From a virus, in the IMG/VR virus record IMGVR_UViG_3300050821_008877, positions 1-29,810 of that record: 29,810 bases of DNA, one strand, 5' to 3'. This document shows, in pieces, positions 20,819-27,442 of the stretch. The notes below the pieces were generated by a model that saw only the letters and a list, made by a program, of their open reading frames with translations, ran no database searches and was not told the DNA's origin. A program made the translations under genes and the position numbers. Each line of letters opens with the position of its first letter. Within the stretch, counting starts at the first letter, position 1.

Positions 20819-21570
20819 CGCCGATCGAGAATTTTTGTTTCGACATCGAAACGGCGCCGCTTGATGACGCCGTTCTCGATCTCATGATTCCGCCATTCAA
20901 CCCGGATGAGGTCAAAACCGGCAACATGGGTGCGGAGAAAGCGAAGGAAAAGATTGACCGGCTTCGAGATGAATATTTCAAGACCTTTCGCCGGCGGGCC
21001 GCACTTAGCCCTTTGACCGGCCAGATTGCCGCGATCGGGATCATCGGACCTGAACCCGACGAGCGCGCGATCATGATCGACCCGAATGAATCCGAGCTCA
21101 TCAAAACGTTCTTCGCTATTTTCGCCGAATCGATCCGGAGCCCGCGTATTAGTCGCTGGATTGGGTTTTGCATCGAAACGTTCGATTTGCCGTTCATCAT
21201 ACGGCGAGCCTGGCGCTTACAGGTGCCGATTCCAGCGGGTTTATCGCTTCACCGCTATCTGTCATCGCATTTCACCGATCTGGCCGCCCTATGGCGCTTG
21301 AGCGATTTCCGCGGGCCGGTCCCGAGCCTGGCCGAGCTCGCCAGCTTTTTCGGGTTGCCGCCTAAAACCGGCAAAGGCGCCGATTTCGCCGAGCTTTTGC
21401 GTTATGATCACGCCGCGGCACGCGAGTATCTCACGAACGATCTCGTGATTACCTGGCGCCTGGCCGAACGGCTCGGCGCCTTTCATGTCGAAAGCCCCGA
21501 GCCGGCGCCGCCGTCCGATTTTGAGCCGGAGCCCGAGCCCGAGTCCGAGCCTGAATTCAGATTTTTTTGA
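20815..21570 (+). CDS. DEDD-type 3'-5' exonuclease (PolB-exonuclease-like)
   Basis: A 251-residue protein with the ribonuclease-H-fold exonuclease motifs. ExoI is FDIET (Asp10, Glu12), ExoII is GFCIETFDLPFI (Asp124), and ExoIII is YLTNDLVITWRL (Tyr205, Asp209), the DEDDy type. It fits predicted 3'-5' exonucleases of the PolB class found in phage recombination modules. ASFFGLPPKTGKGADFAEL (about 177-195) is the usual pre-ExoIII segment. The C-terminus is a Glu-Pro repeat (EPEPEPESEPE), like the neighbouring ATPase tail, perhaps for partner binding. It overlaps the ATPase stop. Confidence 0.82.
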   Translation: MTPIENFCFDIETAPLDDAVLDLMIPPFNPDEVKTGNMGAEKAKEKIDRLRDEYFKTFRRRAALSPLTGQIAAIGIIGPEPDERAIMIDPNESELIKTFFAIFAESIRSPRISRWIGFCIETFDLPFIIRRAWRLQVPIPAGLSLHRYLSSHFTDLAALWRLSDFRGPVPSLAELASFFGLPPKTGKGADFAELLRYDHAAAREYLTNDLVITWRLAERLGAFHVESPEPAPPSDFEPEPEPESEPEFRFF

Positions 21571-21602
21571 ACCCAAAAAAACCAAAAACAAAAGAATACC
21601 TA

Positions 21603-22100
21603 ATGCCTACGTACACACAGAAACAGGAACCGACCATTTTGCCCGACGGCTTTTATTGGTTCCGGGTAAAGAATGCCAAGGAAAACACGTCCACGAAAGG
21701 GAACGATAAAATCGAGCTCGAGATCGAAATTCAGGGATCGCCGACGATCGTTTACGAAAACCTGACGTTCTCGGAAAAATCGTTCTGGCGAATCGACGAA
21801 TTCCGGACCGCAACCGGGGAAAAGCTCGCATCGAGCGGCGAAGTCACTTTCAACGCCGAGGATTGCATCGCGCGGACCGGATGTTGCGAACTTTTCACCG
21901 ACGATTTCGAAGGCCGGCACCGGAATAAAGTTACCCGATTCATGCACCCGGATGCGGTGCCGGCCGATATCGTGAAGATGCGCGAAAGTCGGTTTGCGCC
22001 GCCGAGCCCGAGCGCGGCCGCGGGCCCGATGCGGGTGCCGGGACCGCCCAAAATGGCGAAGCCAGATGCGGACAACGAGCCCGAGGAAATTCCGTTCTGA
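21603..22100 (+). CDS. SSB-like / DUF669-like protein with acidic tip
   Basis: A 165-residue protein. A beta-barrel-like core is seen (DGFYWFRVKNAKENTSTKGNDKIELEIEIQ, SFWRIDEFRTATGE, EDCIARTGCCELF), then a proline-rich linker (about 130-150), and an acidic end EPEEIPF. The core matches DUF669-type proteins that replace SSB in phage recombination modules. The terminal acidic DxIPF-like tip is the hallmark of SSB tails that recruit partners. ATG at 21603 is chosen for its family-like N-terminus; a TTG at 21567 overlapping the previous stop is the alternative. Confidence 0.75.
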   Translation: MPTYTQKQEPTILPDGFYWFRVKNAKENTSTKGNDKIELEIEIQGSPTIVYENLTFSEKSFWRIDEFRTATGEKLASSGEVTFNAEDCIARTGCCELFTDDFEGRHRNKVTRFMHPDAVPADIVKMRESRFAPPSPSAAAGPMRVPGPPKMAKPDADNEPEEIPF

Positions 22101-22279
22101 TGGCTAAGCATGAATACAAAAGATATTTAGGTGATGGCGTCTATGCCGATATCGATCGCGGGATGGTTAAGCTCACGACCGAGGATGGCATCAGCGTAAT
22201 CAACATCATCTATCTCGAGCCCGAAGTCATCGACGCACTGATGCGCTACGTGACCACTGTTGTGCGAGCGCAAACCTAA
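22100..22279 (+). CDS. Conserved small phage protein (59 residues)
   Basis: The ATG shares a base with the previous stop (TGATG). The product KRYLGDGVYADIDRGMVKL, then TEDGISVINIIYLEPEVIDAL, belongs to a small, widespread phage family of unknown function ('YLGDGVY...D...I.L.T.dG....n.I.LepeV'). It usually lies among replication and recombination genes, as here. The compact beta-sandwich-like pattern and strong conservation support a real gene in spite of its length. Confidence 0.8.
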   Translation: MAKHEYKRYLGDGVYADIDRGMVKLTTEDGISVINIIYLEPEVIDALMRYVTTVVRAQT

Positions 22280-22287
22280 AGCGCATA

Positions 22288-22635
22288 ATGCTCTCGGAAA
22301 AAGAAGAGAAGCTTTTGCGCCTGGCGCTTCACGCGACCGCGTTCAACGGCGAATCGGACAATGCCGCTCTTGCATTGTTCCGGTTGTTGCGTGGACGCGG
22401 CGCGCAACCCGAAGAGTTCACGCTTCCGAACGCTCTGGTCGTATCCGAGCCGATCTATTCCCGACCCGATTACGGCCTAGTCGCGATGCCGTGGGGCAAA
22501 CACAAAGGAAGTTTGCTCAAGGATATTCCGCCGGCATACCTGCTTTGGGCGCTCGGGTGGATCCGCGAAAGCGAGGACCGGGCCGAGAAAATGGCCGATC
22601 TCGCCGAGGCGATCGAAAATTTTCTGAATCAATGA
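22288..22635 (+). CDS. DUF3820-like protein
   Basis: A 115-residue protein. The C-terminal half has AMPWGKHKGSLLKDIPPAYLLWAL, the DUF3820 signature that often accompanies exonucleases. The N-terminal half (EKEEKLLRLALHATAFNGESDNAALALFRLL) resembles the DUF2786 helical repeat. It lies in the recombination-replication block and likely works with DNA-processing proteins. The exact role is unknown. Its stop overlaps a possible ATG of the next gene at 22632. Confidence 0.75.
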   Translation: MLSEKEEKLLRLALHATAFNGESDNAALALFRLLRGRGAQPEEFTLPNALVVSEPIYSRPDYGLVAMPWGKHKGSLLKDIPPAYLLWALGWIRESEDRAEKMADLAEAIENFLNQ

Positions 22636-22652
22636 AACAGGAACCAAAAACC

Positions 22653-22952
22653 ATGAAGAAACAAATGCGTGATGATGTGCTCAACAGAAACTACGAATTG
22701 GCAAAGCGAAACCTGCGTCGCGCTTACGCGACAATCTGTAACCTCGATGATCAGGATTTGATCGGCGGTGCGCGAGCTTATGCGCTCGATGCCGTTGAAG
22801 CCTTGGAAATCATTCTCGGGTTCCGCGATGAGAACGGAACCGAGATCCCCTTGGCGCCTCTCAGTCCCGAGATGCAACAAAAGATCGACGAATGGACCCG
22901 CTATTATGCCAGTTTACACTCAAAACCTCCCCCGAAAGAACTTCTCTCCTAA
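22653..22952 (+). CDS. Hypothetical helical protein
   Basis: A 99-residue protein: KQMRDDVLNRNYELAKRNLRRAYATICNLDDQDLIGGARAYALDAVEALEIIL, two long helices, then a short tail PLSPEMQQKIDEWTRYY. No family is recognised. AGGAA lies nine bases before this ATG; an ATG at 22632 overlapping the previous stop lacks such a site. The longer frame that reaches back to 22260 is an overlap with earlier genes and was excluded. Its end overlaps the primase-helicase start by 47 bases. Confidence 0.55.
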   Translation: MKKQMRDDVLNRNYELAKRNLRRAYATICNLDDQDLIGGARAYALDAVEALEIILGFRDENGTEIPLAPLSPEMQQKIDEWTRYYASLHSKPPPKELLS

Positions 22953-24996
22953 TCCGAAAGGCCCGATTTTCCCGAAATGGGTCTGGGATTATTTACAAAC
23001 CAAAATTCCCAACGGCAACCGCAACAACATGGTGTTTCATGTTGCCGGGCAATTCCGCGATGCCCGGATACCGATCGCTGAAGCGTTGCCGCAAATTACT
23101 GCATGTGCGGTCCGAGATGGGTTAAGCGTCGCGGAAGCCGAGAAATCAATCCGGAGCGCTTATTCGATGGCGCCGCGGGAACCTTTAGGCGGCAACGGCA
23201 ACGGCTCGTATTCGCCCAACGGCGCGCATAGGCGGCCGCCTGGCGCATTTTCCGGTTCGGGTAATGGCAATATAGCGGGACCGAAGTCCGGCGCGTCTGC
23301 AGCTAACGTGACGCAATTGCCGGCACCGATTGCCGACGGGTTCCGGGTTTTACTCGAAAACATCTTTTTGGCCGGTGAAGGGGTGGCACTTTCCGGCATC
23401 GTCATCGAACCGAACGGCGATCGCCGGCCAGGCCCGGGTGACGTGCTCTCCCGGGAACGATGGCTCGAGCGAATTAATCAGGCGCCGATCGGTCAGATTT
23501 ATTTTGATTCCGACGGCGCTTACATTCGAATAAATCCAATGTGTCCGGGTGGCCGGCGTGATCTGGACGTGACAGATTTGCGACATGTCCTGGTCGAGTT
23601 CGACGAGGACGAAAACGGAAACCGGATTCCGAAACTTACTCAGTACCAGGCGCTTGTGAGCTCTGGGTTTCCGATCGCCGCGATTATTGATTCGGGCAAC
23701 AAATCGCTTCACGGCCTGGTCCGGGTCGATGCCCGGACTGATCGCGGCCTGTTCGACGCCAGGCGCGATATCGTTTTTAAGTATTTCGCGGCCTGGAACG
23801 TCGACCCGAAAAACTCGAATCCGAGTCGTTATTCCCGGTGTCCGGAAATTGCGCGAGCCCTTTACGATGACGTCGGAAATGTCACCGGAACCGTGAGCCA
23901 GGAACTTCTGGCAATCGGTCTCGGCCCGACGTCATGGGCTGAGTGGGAAAAGGCGCAAGAGGATGAAGTGCGGAAACAATTTCGTGCGTTAATCCGGCTT
24001 CGCGATCCTGACGAACTGCCGCACATTGCACCGTTGCAACTGGTCGAAGGGTTGCTTTACCAAGGCGCCAAACTCTCGTTTTCGGGCGGGTCGAAAATGT
24101 TCAAAAGCTGGAATTTTCTTCATTTCTGCTTTTGTGTCGCGAACGGGTTGCCGTTTCTCGGGTTTCCGACGGCCCGGGTGCCGGTCGCGATTTTTGATCT
24201 CGAGCTTTTCGAGTTCGATCTCTGGTTCCGGCTCAAGACGATTGCCGACGTTTACAAGTTGCTCGGGAACCCGTTTGCGAATCTGCGGGTCGTGCCGTTA
24301 CGCGGGCGTTACGTCAATTTCGGCGATCCAGTTTTTCAAGAGGTTTTTATCGAGGTTTTATCTGAGTTCGCCGTTGGCCTTTTCGGGATCGATCCGCTCT
24401 ACAAAGCTTTGGCCAACATTGAGCGTTACGACGAAAATTCGAACTCGGATGTTACCCGGGTTTTGCGGCCGTTTGAAGAGTTCACGCTTTCGGCTCGAGC
24501 TTCCTTCGTTTATTGCCAGCATTTTTCCAAGGGAAACCAATCCGCCAAAGATCCGATTGACCGGATTGCCGGCGGCGGCGCGTTCGGGCGCGATCCGGAT
24601 GTGCTTTCGACCTTTACCGCACACCGGGAGCCCGACGCTTTCACGATCAACGTATCGCAACGAAGTTTCGCGTTCATTGATCCGTTCGTTGTCCGATGGC
24701 AATTCCCGGTTTTCGTTCGTGACGATAGCTTGGATCCGGACAACCTGGCGCCTGGTCGATTCGGCCGGCAAAAAGATTCGTGCCGGCAAGAGCTCATCAT
24801 GGCGGCCTTACGCGGCGCTGAAGATTCCGGCGGTTTATCCGCACCGCGATTGTGTGCTGCGACCGGGATCCCGAAACGGTCGTTTTTCCGATACGTAAAA
24901 GGATTGATCGACAAAGGCGAAGTCATGAAATCGGTCGCGACGGGCACCTATCAACTAGGCCTTAAAAATGCCCAAACCTGGCATCAAACCATTTAA
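22906..24996 (+). CDS. Primase-helicase: PrimPol-like domain fused to RepA-like (AAA_25) ATPase
   Basis: A 696-residue replication protein. A helical N-terminal domain (about 20-90) resembles PriCT-type domains. Residues about 165-320 look like an AEP primase: VLVEFDEDENG, IIDSGNKSLHGLVRVDA, and NPSRYSRCPE. The ATPase part has a RepA-type P-loop FSGGSKMFKSW near 391-401, Walker B GLFGIDPLYKAL near 490, and QHFSKGN...GGGAFGRDPD near 545-565. A winged helix closes the protein (about 628-685). It most likely starts and unwinds phage DNA replication. The start at 22906 is chosen because the earlier frame has no family character. Confidence 0.8.
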   Translation: MPVYTQNLPRKNFSPNPKGPIFPKWVWDYLQTKIPNGNRNNMVFHVAGQFRDARIPIAEALPQITACAVRDGLSVAEAEKSIRSAYSMAPREPLGGNGNGSYSPNGAHRRPPGAFSGSGNGNIAGPKSGASAANVTQLPAPIADGFRVLLENIFLAGEGVALSGIVIEPNGDRRPGPGDVLSRERWLERINQAPIGQIYFDSDGAYIRINPMCPGGRRDLDVTDLRHVLVEFDEDENGNRIPKLTQYQALVSSGFPIAAIIDSGNKSLHGLVRVDARTDRGLFDARRDIVFKYFAAWNVDPKNSNPSRYSRCPEIARALYDDVGNVTGTVSQELLAIGLGPTSWAEWEKAQEDEVRKQFRALIRLRDPDELPHIAPLQLVEGLLYQGAKLSFSGGSKMFKSWNFLHFCFCVANGLPFLGFPTARVPVAIFDLELFEFDLWFRLKTIADVYKLLGNPFANLRVVPLRGRYVNFGDPVFQEVFIEVLSEFAVGLFGIDPLYKALANIERYDENSNSDVTRVLRPFEEFTLSARASFVYCQHFSKGNQSAKDPIDRIAGGGAFGRDPDVLSTFTAHREPDAFTINVSQRSFAFIDPFVVRWQFPVFVRDDSLDPDNLAPGRFGRQKDSCRQELIMAALRGAEDSGGLSAPRLCAATGIPKRSFFRYVKGLIDKGEVMKSVATGTYQLGLKNAQTWHQTI

Positions 24997-25267
24997 CCGA
25001 AAGCCGAACTTGTGGACCGTGCTTTGGATACGCCGCGGAGCGGGTTTGCCGAGCCTGTCGAGTGCTGTGACTAGGGCCAGGCAGCGTTTCGCTGCCATAG
25101 TGCCAAAAATGACCTTTAGGTCATTTGGCACTGGCACTAGGCACACCCGAACCGCGGTGAATCCAATTGGCGGTCCGTCAATGGCATCGAATTTCAGAAA
25201 CAAAAAAGAAAAAAGAAAACATGCCGACCTATATCGAAAACCAGCAACTCAAACTCGCGATTCCTAA
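24968..25267 (+). CDS. Doubtful ORF invaded by a structured repeat
   Basis: A 99-residue frame whose first part (MPKPGIKPFNRKPNLWTVLWIRRG) looks protein-like and starts inside the helicase gene. From about codon 33 to 59 it is encoded by the three-way-junction element at 25067-25144, and the rest is basic and unstructured. A small gene disrupted or extended by insertion of that element is possible, or no gene at all. The vWA gene starts in another frame before this one ends. Confidence 0.25.
   Translation: MPKPGIKPFNRKPNLWTVLWIRRGAGLPSLSSAVTRARQRFAAIVPKMTFRSFGTGTRHTRTAVNPIGGPSMASNFRNKKEKRKHADLYRKPATQTRDS
25067..25144. repeat. 78-nt three-way-junction element (double hairpin in an outer stem)
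   Basis: Outer arms 25067-25079 and 25132-25144 pair at 11 of 13 positions. Inside stand two hairpins. GGCAGCG-TTT-CGCTGCC (25080-25096) is perfect. AGTGCCAAA+TGACC / GGTCA+TTTGGCACT (25099-25132) has 14 pairs with an AA bulge and loop TTTA. One base is shared between hairpin 2 and the outer stem. It resembles REP-like or non-autonomous mobile repeats of bacterial chromosomes. The origin is inferred. Confidence 0.6.
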
Positions 25268-25901
25268 ACCGCAACCGCGACGAATAGCGATTGCTCGCAG
25301 CGGGCCATTAGAGATCGGGTTCACCTTGGATCGATCAAGCTCAATGGGCCATTTGCGCATGGCCGCATTACGCGGGTTCAACCAATTGTTACTTGAGCAA
25401 CGGGCAAACTCGGTGATCTCATTCTCGACGTTCTCGGATTCGATCAAGTTCGTTTATGACCGCGTTGCCGGAGGCGAGGTGCGAAACCTCGAGCCGGCCG
25501 ATTATGTCCCGTACGGCAATACGGCGCTCTTGGACGGGATCGGCACCATGATCGAACACATTGCCAAGACGTGGGATCCGGCCGAGCTCAAAAGCCCGGT
25601 ACTGATCGGCATACTGACCGATGGTGCGGAGAATTCGAGTGACCGATTCACGGTTCATCAGATTTTTAAGGCAATCCATTACCGGCGGTTGACGTGTCTT
25701 TGGGAATTCCTCTTTCTGTGCGCCGATGAGCGCGGCGTTGATTACGGGCTCAAGCTCGGCATCAAGCGCTCGAACATTGTGCGGTTCGATGCTAACGAGG
25801 GGGAAATCACTCAGCTTTTGCTCAGAGTTTCGCGCGCGGTCACGGCATTTCGGCTCGGTGATCGGAATTTTGCGCGGTTGCTGCTTACCGATAAACCATG
25901 A
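25221..25901 (+). CDS. von Willebrand factor A (vWA) domain protein
   Basis: A 226-residue protein that is nearly all vWA domain. The metal site (MIDAS) is complete: DRSSSM (Asp37, Ser39, Ser41), Thr101 in YGNTALLDG, and Asp134 in ILTDGAEN. Other strands are NSVISFSTFSDSIKF and WEFLFLCADE. vWA domains bind partner proteins through Mg. Phage copies lie near replication genes, their task being unknown. It has an A-rich leader (AAAAAAGAAAAC) instead of a proper Shine-Dalgarno, like the SSB-like gene. The next gene starts in ATGA. Confidence 0.88.
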   Translation: MPTYIENQQLKLAIPKPQPRRIAIARSGPLEIGFTLDRSSSMGHLRMAALRGFNQLLLEQRANSVISFSTFSDSIKFVYDRVAGGEVRNLEPADYVPYGNTALLDGIGTMIEHIAKTWDPAELKSPVLIGILTDGAENSSDRFTVHQIFKAIHYRRLTCLWEFLFLCADERGVDYGLKLGIKRSNIVRFDANEGEITQLLLRVSRAVTAFRLGDRNFARLLLTDKP

Positions 25902-26116
25902 ATCAACCACCGATGAGCAACCTTTGCATATCCTGCGGTAAACGTGCCGTTAATTGGCCGCGCGTTTGTCCTGATTGTACTGATCAGGAGGCTCAAGCGA
26001 TATTGGCGTCGGAGGACTACGAGGAGTGCAAAAGTTGCGGGATGCTTTACGACGGCGGGATGCGTTGCACCTATTGCGGTGATCCGGATCCGTTGGATCA
26101 GGGCGAGGCCCTATGA
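25898..26116 (+). CDS. Zinc-ribbon protein with four CxxC pairs
   Basis: A 72-residue protein with CISC, CPDC, CKSC and CTYC, making two zinc ribbons in tandem (about residues 10-27 and 45-61), joined by an acidic helix. Zinc ribbons bind nucleic acid or protein partners. It follows the vWA gene in ATGA overlap and overlaps the next small gene, so the unit vWA plus zinc ribbon is translated together. No catalytic residue is seen. Confidence 0.75.
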   Translation: MNQPPMSNLCISCGKRAVNWPRVCPDCTDQEAQAILASEDYEECKSCGMLYDGGMRCTYCGDPDPLDQGEAL

Positions 26117-26292
26117 CACCGCAAGATCAAGATGACGCCAAAGTGCGCGCGGATTTGGCAAAAATAGCGCTCCTAGTCGATTTGCAACTTCCTTTTGGCT
26201 GGGGGTTTGTTGTGCTCGAACTCGGCCGGTTGCGGCAACGGGTGGCCGAACTTGAACGTCATCTTGCAAACTTAGGAATCGGCGAGGCATGA
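26113..26292 (+). CDS. Small helical protein (59 residues)
   Basis: The ATG overlaps the previous stop (ATGA). The protein has an acidic helix, a short hydrophobic middle (LQLPFGWGFVVLEL) and a leucine-spaced helix RLRQRVAELERHLANLG that could form a coiled coil. Its end overlaps the next gene in ATGA again. Strict overlap on both sides supports it as a gene although it is short. The function is unknown. Confidence 0.6.
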   Translation: MTPQDQDDAKVRADLAKIALLVDLQLPFGWGFVVLELGRLRQRVAELERHLANLGIGEA

Positions 26293-26480
26293 AGCGCAAT
26301 CACTTCGAAAAAACTTACCAGGTGACTGCGGATCATTTTACGGCCGGCGTTGTCGTGTCGGGCGATCGGATCGTTCGCACGGCGCCGATTCTGTCCTGGT
26401 TACGTCGCGAACCGTTCGGCCGATTGCAACTGATTGCGGCCGGCAACCGATGGAAAATTGAGGAGGTCGCAACTCGGTGA
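26289..26480 (+). CDS. Small hypothetical protein (63 residues)
   Basis: A basic beta-rich protein: YQVTADHFTAGVVVSGDRIVRTAPILSWL, then FGRLQLIAAGNRWKIEEV. Small phage proteins with the 'HFcaGvv..g..v..aaPIl.wm.G' pattern are common in phages of several hosts, and this fits them. The function is unknown. It begins in an ATGA overlap and ends in a GTGA overlap with the next tiny ORF. Confidence 0.65.
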   Translation: MKRNHFEKTYQVTADHFTAGVVVSGDRIVRTAPILSWLRREPFGRLQLIAAGNRWKIEEVATR

Positions 26481-26587
26481 GCCCTTACGAAGAAAGAGTT
26501 TTTTGGCTCGGCAAATTTCAGGCCCGGCAAGAGGTTTGCTCGTGGGTTCAGGGATTTCCAGGGGAAAATCGTAATCTGTCAGATTAG
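26477..26587 (+). CDS. Tiny ORF (36 residues)
   Basis: A GTG start in a GTGA overlap gives MSPYEERVFWLGKFQARQEV and a short end. GAGGTCGC lies just upstream. Only the overlap pattern, continuous with four preceding genes, supports it. It has no motif, and it could be a chance frame. Confidence 0.35.
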   Translation: MSPYEERVFWLGKFQARQEVCSWVQGFPGENRNLSD

Positions 26588-26592
26588 AGAGA

Positions 26593-26742
26593 ATGACACC
26601 GAAACAGGAAAATTGTCAGGGATCACTGGTCATGGGTGATGACGGAATCTGGCGGTGTCCGAAGTGTGGGCTGGAAGTCAGGCCGAAACCGACCAAGCCA
26701 AAAAAGAAACCCGACGCAAACCGGCGCCGGGTTCCGCGATGA
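26593..26742 (+). CDS. Small zinc-ribbon-like basic protein (49 residues)
   Basis: MTPKQENCQGSLVM, then WRCPKCGLEV and a strongly basic proline tail (RPKPTKPKKKP, RRRVPR). One CPKC pair plus a single earlier Cys gives a partial zinc-knuckle look. The tail suggests nucleic acid binding. TTAGAGAGA precedes the start. It is too short for a firm call. Confidence 0.45.
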   Translation: MTPKQENCQGSLVMGDDGIWRCPKCGLEVRPKPTKPKKKPDANRRRVPR

Positions 26743-26780
26743 ATGAAGACGATTAACAAAATGATTTTTAATGCATTTCA

Positions 26781-26969
26781 ATGAACCGGGCAATTACACA
26801 AAAATTTGATCGGCTCAAAGCTTACTTGGATCGGATCCGAGACGATCTCCGGGCCGGCGATCCGGTTCAAGCTATGGCCGACACAGCCGAGCTCGCCGAG
26901 ATCGCACGCCGCCTGCATGATGATTTTGCCGCGGTTGCTAACGGCGAATTACGAAAGGCGGTGGAGTGA
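26781..26969 (+). CDS. Small helical protein (62 residues)
   Basis: An all-helical protein: KFDRLKAYLDRIRDDLRAGDPVQAMADTAELAEIARRLHDDFAAV. The heptad-like spacing of Leu, Ile and Ala suits a helical hairpin. No Shine-Dalgarno is visible before the ATG. Proteins of this look ('i...L..g....a.a.laEla.lar.l...l') are frequent in phage genomes without known function. The next ORF begins one base after the stop. Confidence 0.55.
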   Translation: MNRAITQKFDRLKAYLDRIRDDLRAGDPVQAMADTAELAEIARRLHDDFAAVANGELRKAVE

Positions 26970-27152
26970 TTGGCTGAGGAATCTAAGCCGACCCAATCCG
27001 GTTATTTCTGGTCAAGTATGACCGGCACGGTCGTCAACATCGATCATAAGGATGATGGCTTAGAACGGCGATTAGGTGAGGGTTTGCCGGCAATGAACGA
27101 GAAAGCTTGGGCAATGGTGTGCGCTCTCTTTAACGATAGTCCGCAGATATAA
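26970..27152 (+). CDS. Hypothetical small protein (60 residues, TTG start)
   Basis: The frame starts with TTG directly after the previous stop, with AAGGCGG eight bases upstream. An ATG at codon 17 would give only 44 residues. The sequence SGYFWSSMTGTVVNIDHKDDGLERRLGEGLP shows no known motif. Moderate support comes from tight packing and the absence of any other frame here. Confidence 0.4.
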   Translation: MAEESKPTQSGYFWSSMTGTVVNIDHKDDGLERRLGEGLPAMNEKAWAMVCALFNDSPQI

Positions 27153-27165
27153 AGCTTTCAGTGCC

Positions 27166-27173
27166 GGTATTTA
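27166..27173 (+). promoter_or_regulatory. RGTATTTA motif before the holin-like gene
   Basis: GGTATTTA stands with its end eight bases before the ATG at 27182, the same spacing as at the tape measure and chaperone genes. It marks the first lysis gene, as would be expected for a late signal. The function is inferred. Confidence 0.4.
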
Positions 27174-27181
27174 AGCAATCA

Positions 27182-27427
27182 ATGATAGAACCGCTTTGGC
27201 GCAAAGCATTATGCTGGGGGACGGTGATCATCTTTTTAGTCCTCCCGCTGACTATTTTTAGCGCCCGCCTCTTCGGCGTGCCTAATATTTCCGAGACGGT
27301 GGATGCCTCCAAGTTTCTGCTGCCCTATTTTCAAATTATTACCGGCTTAATTTTCGGTTTAGCCGGGCTGAATACGTTCGACCGCCATATCGTCAAGCCG
27401 CCACCGAAGAAAGATCCACCGGCTTAA
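27182..27427 (+). CDS. Holin-like membrane protein
   Basis: An 81-residue protein with two hydrophobic spans (about 10-30: LCWGTVIIFLVLPLTIFSA; and 45-64: LLPYFQIITGLIFGLAGL). A short loop lies between, and the end is basic and proline-rich (VKPPPKKDPP). Size, topology and its place directly before two cell-wall hydrolases indicate a class II-type holin or other lysis helper. An in-frame GTG at 27161 would add seven residues; ATG at 27182 is chosen because of the upstream GGTATTTA motif. The call is based on topology and context only. Confidence 0.65.
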   Translation: MIEPLWRKALCWGTVIIFLVLPLTIFSARLFGVPNISETVDASKFLLPYFQIITGLIFGLAGLNTFDRHIVKPPPKKDPPA

Positions 27428-27442
27428 GGAGGGCAACCCTTT

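Noticed and set aside
22260-22631. Long frame 22260-22952 continuing upstream of the helical protein gene
   Set aside because: The upstream part overlaps the DUF3820-like gene in another frame and reads as Arg/Ser-rich shadow sequence; only the part from 22653 looks like protein.
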